This document shows, one piece after another, positions 5,960 through 9,695 of a DNA stretch of 9,695 nucleotides (the first letter of the stretch is position 1; every line of letters begins with the position of its first letter). Location of the stretch: assembly GCA_035551575.1 (NCBI GenBank), contig DASZNJ010000206.1, positions 1-9,695 on the forward strand. Direction: 5' to 3'. This stretch comes from JABFXC01 sp035551575. GTDB lineage: Bacteria; Gemmatimonadota; Gemmatimonadetes; Gemmatimonadales; Gemmatimonadaceae. A program made the position numbers and the translations under genes. The notes under the pieces were generated by a model that was not told where the DNA came from, ran no database searches, and saw only the letters and a list, made by a program, of their open reading frames with translations.

Positions 5960-7129
5960 TCAGGTGGTCGTGTACAACTCCCGCGCAATGACCAGCCGCT
6001 GGATCTCCGAAGTGCCCTCGTAGATCTCCGTGACTTTCGCATCGCGGAAGAGCCGCTCGACGGGATAGTCGGTCATGTAGCCGTAGCCGCCGAAGATCTG
6101 GACCGCCTGGGTCGTCACCCACATCGCGGTCTCGCTCGCGAGGAGCTTGCTCATGCTGCTGAACTGGGTGATGCTCTCACCGCGGTCCTTGGCGGCGGCG
6201 GTGGCGTGGAGCAATGCCCGAGCCGCGGTGACCCGGGTCGACATGTCGGCGAGCTTGAACTGGATCGCCTCGAGGGCGCGGATCGGCTTGCCGAACTGCC
6301 GGCGCTCCCCGGCGTACTTCACCGCGTGCTCGAAGGCGGCGCGGGCGATCCCGACCGACTGGGCGGCGATCCCGAGTCGCCCGTTGTCGAGCGAATGGAG
6401 CGCGTAGACGAAGCCGCGATGGACGTCGCCTAACGCGCGGTCGGCGGGGACGCGCATGTTGTCGAACGACAGGCCGACCGTCGGGGAGGCGCGCATCCCC
6501 ATCTTGTCCTCCTTCCTGCCGACGGTGAACCCCGGCAGGTCGGGGGTGACGATGAAGGCGCCGATGCCTTTCGCGCCCATCCGGTGGTCGGGGGTGTCGG
6601 TCCGCGCCATGACAATGATGACGTCGGCCTCGTTGCCGTGCGATACCCACGCCTTCGTCCCGTTGATCACCCAGTGGTCGCCGTCCTTCACCGCCTGGGT
6701 GCGGAGCGAGGCGGCGTCCGAGCCCGACTCGGGCTCGCTCAGCGCGAAGGCGCCCAGCAGCTCGCCGCGGGCCATCGGCTTGAGGAAGCGCTCCTTCTGC
6801 TGCGGCGTCCCCCACTTGAGGATCATCTGCGTCGGCAGCGAGTTGTGCACCCCCATCGCGATCGACGAGGCGGCATCCACCGTCGCGATCTCCTCGAGCG
6901 CGACGAGGTACGTCGCCGTGTCGAGGCCGAGCCCGTCGAACTCCGTCGGGATCATCATCCCGAGGAAGCCGAGCTCCCCCATCCGGTTCACCACCGATCG
7001 CTCGAAGTGACGGTCGCGATCCCACTGCGCGGCATGGGGCGCGATCTCGCGATGCGCGAAGTCGCGCGCCACGCGCTGGATCTCGTGCTGCTGTTCGTCG
7101 AGATGGAGGAGAAGCCGGGGCTGCAGCAT
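5960..7129 (-). CDS. Acyl-CoA dehydrogenase, probably short-chain (butyryl-CoA type)
   Basis: This FAD enzyme introduces the alpha-beta double bond into an acyl-CoA, passing electrons to electron-transfer flavoprotein; it is the first step of beta-oxidation. The 389-residue protein has the three-domain layout: an N-terminal helical part to about 120, then AFALSEPESGSDAASL (127-142) and the beta domain with NGTKAWVSHG (156-165). The C-terminal helical domain carries ERRQFGKPI (275-283) and QIFGGYGYMTDYPVERLFRD (344-363). Glu371 in IYEGTSEIQ is the catalytic base at the position used by short- and medium-chain enzymes. Isovaleryl-CoA dehydrogenases lack Glu there, so an isovaleryl role is less likely despite the nearby leucine dehydrogenase. 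The ATG lies 18 bases after the hbd stop, without an obvious Shine-Dalgarno. A CCTAACG heptamer is at 6429-6435. Confidence 0.95.
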   Translation of the reverse strand: MLQPRLLLHLDEQQHEIQRVARDFAHREIAPHAAQWDRDRHFERSVVNRMGELGFLGMMIPTEFDGLGLDTATYLVALEEIATVDAASSIAMGVHNSLPTQMILKWGTPQQKERFLKPMARGELLGAFALSEPESGSDAASLRTQAVKDGDHWVINGTKAWVSHGNEADVIIVMARTDTPDHRMGAKGIGAFIVTPDLPGFTVGRKEDKMGMRASPTVGLSFDNMRVPADRALGDVHRGFVYALHSLDNGRLGIAAQSVGIARAAFEHAVKYAGERRQFGKPIRALEAIQFKLADMSTRVTAARALLHATAAAKDRGESITQFSSMSKLLASETAMWVTTQAVQIFGGYGYMTDYPVERLFRDAKVTEIYEGTSEIQRLVIARELYTTT

Positions 7130-7147
7130 GGTGCGGCTGGCCGCCGG

Positions 7148-8008
7148 TCAGCCGTAGGTGTAGAAGCCGCGTCCCGACTTGCGACCGAGCCACCCGGCGG
7201 CGACGTACTTCCGGAGCAGCGGGCACGGGCGGTACTTCGGGTCGCCGAGCCCGCCCTGCAGCACCTCGAGGATCGCGACGCAGGTGTCGAGCCCGATCAG
7301 GTCGGCGAGCGCGAGCGGCCCCATCGGATGATTCATCCCGAGCTTCATCACGGTGTCGATCGCCTCGGGGGTGCCGACGCCCTCCATGACGCAGTAGACG
7401 GCCTCGTTGATCATCGGCATCAGGATCCGGTTGGCGACGAACCCGGGATAGTCGGAGACCTCGACCGGCGTCTTGCCGACTGCCTTCGCCAGCTCGACGG
7501 TCGTCCGCATCGTCGCGTCCGAGGTCGCCAACCCCCGGATCACCTCGACCAGCTGCATCACCGGCACGGGATTCATGAAGTGCATCCCGATCACTTTTTC
7601 CGGGCGCGTCGTCTTCGCCGCGATCTCGGTGATCGAGATCGAGCTCGTGTTGCTGGCGAGGATCGCCTGCGGCGCCGCCCTGTCGAGGTCGGCGAAGATC
7701 CGGAACTTGAGCTCGCGGTTCTCGGTCGCTGCCTCGACGACCAGCGCCGCGTCGCCGGCCGACGCGATGTCCGTGGCCAGGGCGATCCTGCCTAACGTCG
7801 CATCCTTCGCCGCGGCGTCGATCGTCCCCTTCTTCACCTGGCGGTCGAGGTTCTTCTCGATCGTGCTCTTCCCCTTGTCGAGCGCCCCCTGGGCGACGTC
7901 GATCATCGTCACCGCGAACCCCGACTGGGCGAAGACGTGGGCGATGCCGTTCCCCATCTGCCCCGCCCCGATCACCGCGATCTTCTCCCGCTTCGTGCTC
8001 TCGCTCAT
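7148..8008 (-). CDS. hbd: 3-hydroxybutyryl-CoA dehydrogenase
   Basis: This NAD(P)-dependent enzyme oxidises 3-hydroxyacyl-CoA to 3-ketoacyl-CoA, or runs in reverse in butyrate or polyhydroxybutyrate-type metabolism. The 286-residue protein is a stand-alone dehydrogenase, not fused to a hydratase. The Rossmann motif is IGAGQMGNGIA (13-23). The catalytic set is complete: Ser122 in SNTSSIS, His143 in GMHFMNPVPVMQLVEVI, Glu155, and Asn193 in PGFVANR. The C-terminal domain includes LGMNHPMGPLALADLIGLDT (223-242) and ends with KSGRGFYTYG. The ATG at 8006-8008 overlaps the stop of the protease gene as ATGA, with GAGGGCGG about 9 bases upstream. A frame extension to 8311 exists but runs antiframe through the protease gene and lacks family similarity, so this start was chosen. 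Confidence 0.96.
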   Translation of the reverse strand: MSESTKREKIAVIGAGQMGNGIAHVFAQSGFAVTMIDVAQGALDKGKSTIEKNLDRQVKKGTIDAAAKDATLGRIALATDIASAGDAALVVEAATENRELKFRIFADLDRAAPQAILASNTSSISITEIAAKTTRPEKVIGMHFMNPVPVMQLVEVIRGLATSDATMRTTVELAKAVGKTPVEVSDYPGFVANRILMPMINEAVYCVMEGVGTPEAIDTVMKLGMNHPMGPLALADLIGLDTCVAILEVLQGGLGDPKYRPCPLLRKYVAAGWLGRKSGRGFYTYG

Positions 8009-8967
8009 GCTCGTATTCCGCCCTCGTGCCCGGGGGCGCGGGCCGCCGGCTCGCCAGCCACCGGTCGCCCGCGCTTCCGCGTGAAGGGGAGCCCGCCGAA
8101 CGCCGCGCGGTGCCGCCCGATTAAGTACCATGTTGCTACTAACAGACCCGCCGCCGCCGGCAGCCCGCCCTCCGGCCCCCAGCTCCCGCCCGTCGCCCAA
8201 TCGGGGCCGCTGTCCATCGTCCGCCATCCGGCTGCCGCCACGCTCGTCCCGCTCACCAGCGCGTGCAGCACGACCCCGAGCACGACGTTCCACGCCAGGT
8301 GCGCCGCCCACGCCGCGTACAGGCTCGACGTCGCGAACCGCACCACGCCGAGGAAGATCCCCGCCACCCCGACCACCACCAGCGCCCCCGGCTCCATTCC
8401 CGGGTTGTTCAGGTGCAGCAGCGCGAAGACGATGCTCGTCGTCAACAGGCTGGCCGCACGCCCCATCCCGTCAGCCAGCGCACTGAGAAGATAGCCGCGC
8501 ATCATCAGCTCCTCGGCCAGCGCCGCCGGGACGAGCACCGCCAGCACCGTCACCAGCTCGCGCCCGAAGCGCGGCACGCTCGCCGGCTCGCGGACCATGT
8601 CCAGCCAGCCGAGCGCGAGCAGCAGCGCGCACGGCACCGCGATCGCCAGCGCGCCAGACGCGAAGCCGGCCGCCACCCGCCGCGGCGAGGCCGCCGCCGG
8701 CGCGAGCCCGACGTAGCTCCAGCCCGCCCGGTCGACGAAGACCAGCATCACCAGATGGGCGCCGAGCCCCGCGGCGACGATCGCGATCCAGGTGAGCGGG
8801 ATCTCGGCGGCGACGATCGCGCCTGCGCTCCCCCCGGCCCATCCCGGAATCGCGACGAGACCCTGCGCGATCTCGGCGAAGGTCGCGAACAGCACGAGAA
8901 AGAGCGCTGCCCGCCATCCGGAACGAAGTCGGCCCTGCGCCGAAAGGAACAGGGCCGACAGCGTCAC
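8005..8967 (-). CDS. CPBP family intramembrane glutamic protease (CAAX protease/Rce1-like)
   Basis: This is a 320-residue polytopic inner-membrane protein of the Abi/CAAX protease family. All three family motifs are present: EELMMRGYLL with Glu152, Glu153 and Arg157; FALLHLNNP with His185; and HLAWN with His223 and Asn227. Hydrophobic stretches lie near 20-40, 48-75, 98-120, 138-152, 170-185, 195-212, 217-235 and 270-284. The substrate is unknown; bacterial members have been linked to peptide processing and bacteriocin self-immunity, but nothing here indicates that. The GTG start overlaps the bioY stop as GTGA, and GGGA lies 8 bases upstream. The longer frame to 9195 reads arginine-rich shadow sequence across bioY and was rejected. 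An AT-rich patch with rare codons lies near the 3' end (8119-8146). Confidence 0.9.
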   Translation of the reverse strand: MTLSALFLSAQGRLRSGWRAALFLVLFATFAEIAQGLVAIPGWAGGSAGAIVAAEIPLTWIAIVAAGLGAHLVMLVFVDRAGWSYVGLAPAAASPRRVAAGFASGALAIAVPCALLLALGWLDMVREPASVPRFGRELVTVLAVLVPAALAEELMMRGYLLSALADGMGRAASLLTTSIVFALLHLNNPGMEPGALVVVGVAGIFLGVVRFATSSLYAAWAAHLAWNVVLGVVLHALVSGTSVAAAGWRTMDSGPDWATGGSWGPEGGLPAAAGLLVATWYLIGRHRAAFGGLPFTRKRGRPVAGEPAARAPGHEGGIRA

Positions 8968-9530
8968 AAATTCCCGGTCGTTCCGGGAGGCGTCAGCGCC
9001 GCCGCAACGAACGACTTGACGACGTCGAGCGCGGCGAACGGCGCTGCGCCGAGGAGGACGCTCGTCGCAACGCTGCCGGTCAGTACGGAAAGCTGGGCGA
9101 GCCCGCCAGCATAGATCACGGCCATCCCGGCGAGCGCGGCGAGAACGCGCCCGGGGTAGCTGCGCGTACGCTGGGCGATCGTCGCCACCGCCCATGCCGC
9201 GACGGGATAGGCGAGCAGGTAGCCACCGGTCGGCCCGAGCAGCCGCGCCGCGCCGGGGAGGCCGACCGGCGCCCAGACCGGCATGCCGGACGCGCCGGCG
9301 GCGAGGTAGGCTGCCATGCTCGCGAGCGCGGCGCGCGGCGACAGCCAGAGCCCCGCGAGCACGACGAGCAGCGGCTGCAGCGTGAAGGGAACCGGGGTTC
9401 CCGGCAGCGGGATCGCGACGTGCGCGGCCGCGGCGAGCGCGATCGCGAAGCCGGCCACCTTGACCACCGTCAGGCGGTCGGTGCGCGGCAGGGCAACGTG
9501 CTGTTCGATCATCTCTCCTCGTGTTTTCAT
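8964..9530 (-). CDS. bioY: Biotin transporter BioY (substrate-binding S component)
   Basis: This integral membrane protein binds and imports biotin, alone or with the energy-coupling ATPases and EcfT, none of which are in the window. The 188-residue protein carries BioY signatures: PLPGTPVPFTLQPLLVVLAG at 41-60, a short loop into LSPRAALASMAAYLAAGASG at 63-82, LLGPTGGYLLAYPVAA at 97-112, VIYAGG at 138-143, and ALDVVKSFVAA at 167-177 with conserved Asp169 and Lys172. About six hydrophobic segments are visible. The start is uncertain. The first ATG (9528-9530) has no Shine-Dalgarno, while an internal ATG at residue 7 (9510-9512) has GAGGAGAG directly before it, rather close. It lies 22 bases after the thiolase gene and overlaps the protease start. 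Confidence 0.92.
   Translation of the reverse strand: MKTRGEMIEQHVALPRTDRLTVVKVAGFAIALAAAAHVAIPLPGTPVPFTLQPLLVVLAGLWLSPRAALASMAAYLAAGASGMPVWAPVGLPGAARLLGPTGGYLLAYPVAAWAVATIAQRTRSYPGRVLAALAGMAVIYAGGLAQLSVLTGSVATSVLLGAAPFAALDVVKSFVAAALTPPGTTGNL
8972..8988 (-). promoter_or_regulatory. Hairpin over the translation start region of the CPBP protease
   Basis: On the minus strand TCCCGG-AACGA-CCGGGA forms a perfect 6-bp stem with a 5-base loop at the very end of bioY. The right arm contains the GGGA that would serve as Shine-Dalgarno for the GTG at 8965-8967, so the hairpin could hide it until ribosomes finishing bioY open it. The short AATTTGTG after it is too weak for a confident terminator. Chance pairing in GC-rich DNA is possible. 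Confidence 0.35.
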
Positions 9531-9552
9531 TTCGGTGCGTGGCCGACCAGGC

Positions 9553-9695
9553 TCAGACCCGCTCGACGCTGAGCGCGACCGCGTCGCCCCCGCCGAGGCA
9601 GAGCGTCGCGAGTCCCGTGCTGACGTTGCGGTCCTTCATCGCGTAGAGCAGCGTCGTCAGGACGCGGGCGCCGCTCGCGCCGATCGGATGCCCGA
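9553..9695 (-). CDS. Thiolase (acetyl-CoA acetyltransferase family), C-terminal fragment cut by window edge
   Basis: Only the last 46 residues and the TGA stop lie inside the window; the start is beyond the right edge. The fragment begins GHPIGASGARVLTTLLYAMK, where the His is the thiolase active-site histidine, and continues to TLCLGGGDAVALSVERV, where the Cys is the second catalytic cysteine of the CxGGG motif. This end is typical of acetyl-CoA acetyltransferase or 3-ketoacyl-CoA thiolase, which cleaves or forms 3-ketoacyl-CoA. The GGGDAVAL sequence differs from the common GGGMGVAL or GGGQGIA form. Chain-length preference cannot be judged from this piece. It heads the visible part of the thiolase-bioY-protease-hbd-acyl-CoA dehydrogenase operon. 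Confidence 0.93.
   Translation of the reverse strand, partial: GHPIGASGARVLTTLLYAMKDRNVSTGLATLCLGGGDAVALSVERV

Noticed and set aside
5460..6122. Long open frames across the repeat region on both strands (for example 5460-6122 minus, 5554-6042 minus, 5609-6433 plus)
   Set aside because: Their translations are the 26-base DNA repeat read in three successive frames, they run into the flanking real genes out of frame, and they match no protein family. They are likely to appear as false hypothetical proteins in automatic annotation.
6584..7795. Long plus-strand open frames antisense to real genes (6584-7795, 3038-3991, 1395-2273, 8263-9114)
   Set aside because: They are rich in Arg, His, Asp and Ala with no family signature, and lie opposite well-supported genes. 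Long antisense frames are expected in GC-rich DNA.
8009..8311. N-terminal extension of hbd
   Set aside because: The extra 101 residues are low-complexity Arg/Gly/Ala sequence lying inside the protease gene in another frame. The family fold starts at KIAVIGAGQMG just after the chosen ATG.
8968..9195. N-terminal extension of the CPBP protease
   Set aside because: The extension is Arg-rich out-of-frame bioY sequence. The GTG at 8967 overlaps the bioY stop and gives a protein of normal length starting just before the first membrane segment.

Overview
The window is GC-rich bacterial DNA (by eye close to 70% GC) in which every convincing gene lies on the minus strand, so transcription runs from right to left. 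Ten complete genes are present, plus one gene cut at each edge. The organism is most likely a member of the Gemmatimonadota or a related soil or aquatic lineage. The grounds are the overall gene style, a Minf_1886-family protein (known mainly from Planctomycetes, Verrucomicrobia and Gemmatimonadota) and the very high GC. This placement is an inference and not a proven assignment.

Region 1 (right part, about 9695 to 5960) reads, in transcription order: the C-terminus of a thiolase, BioY (biotin uptake), a CPBP-family membrane protease, 3-hydroxybutyryl-CoA dehydrogenase and acyl-CoA dehydrogenase. The genes are separated by 22 bases or fewer, or overlap by 4 bases, so this looks like one operon. 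Thiolase, Hbd and the acyl-CoA dehydrogenase are three of the four steps of a short-chain beta-oxidation (or C4 acyl-CoA) cycle. The enoyl-CoA hydratase is not in the window. BioY may supply biotin to acyl-CoA carboxylases, and the protease has no obvious link to the pathway.

Region 2 (5558 to 5959) is a 402-base gap with no credible gene. It holds two tandem arrays of the same roughly 26-base repeat, in opposite orientations, around a 71-base spacer. It is the most unusual structure here.

Region 3 (5557 to 2729) reads leucine dehydrogenase, ribose-5-phosphate isomerase B and glyA (serine hydroxymethyltransferase). These genes are tightly packed, with a strong Shine-Dalgarno before rpiB and an ATGA overlap between rpiB and glyA. 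It is a central-metabolism operon joining branched-chain amino acid, pentose phosphate and one-carbon metabolism.

Region 4 (2639 to 1) holds a Minf_1886-family protein of unknown function, a MEMO/AmrB-family protein, and a bifunctional NAD(P)HX repair enzyme (nnr) that runs off the left edge. The last two overlap by ATGA.

Two DNA-level signals cut across the genes. One is a heptamer CCTAACG/CGTTAGG found five times inside coding sequence. It accounts for every TTA leucine codon found by eye outside one AT-rich patch. The other is a TTGCACG core found in all three gaps longer than 60 bases. Apart from the repeat region and these motifs, the window is ordinary housekeeping sequence. No mobile element, CRISPR array, RNA gene or defence system was seen.
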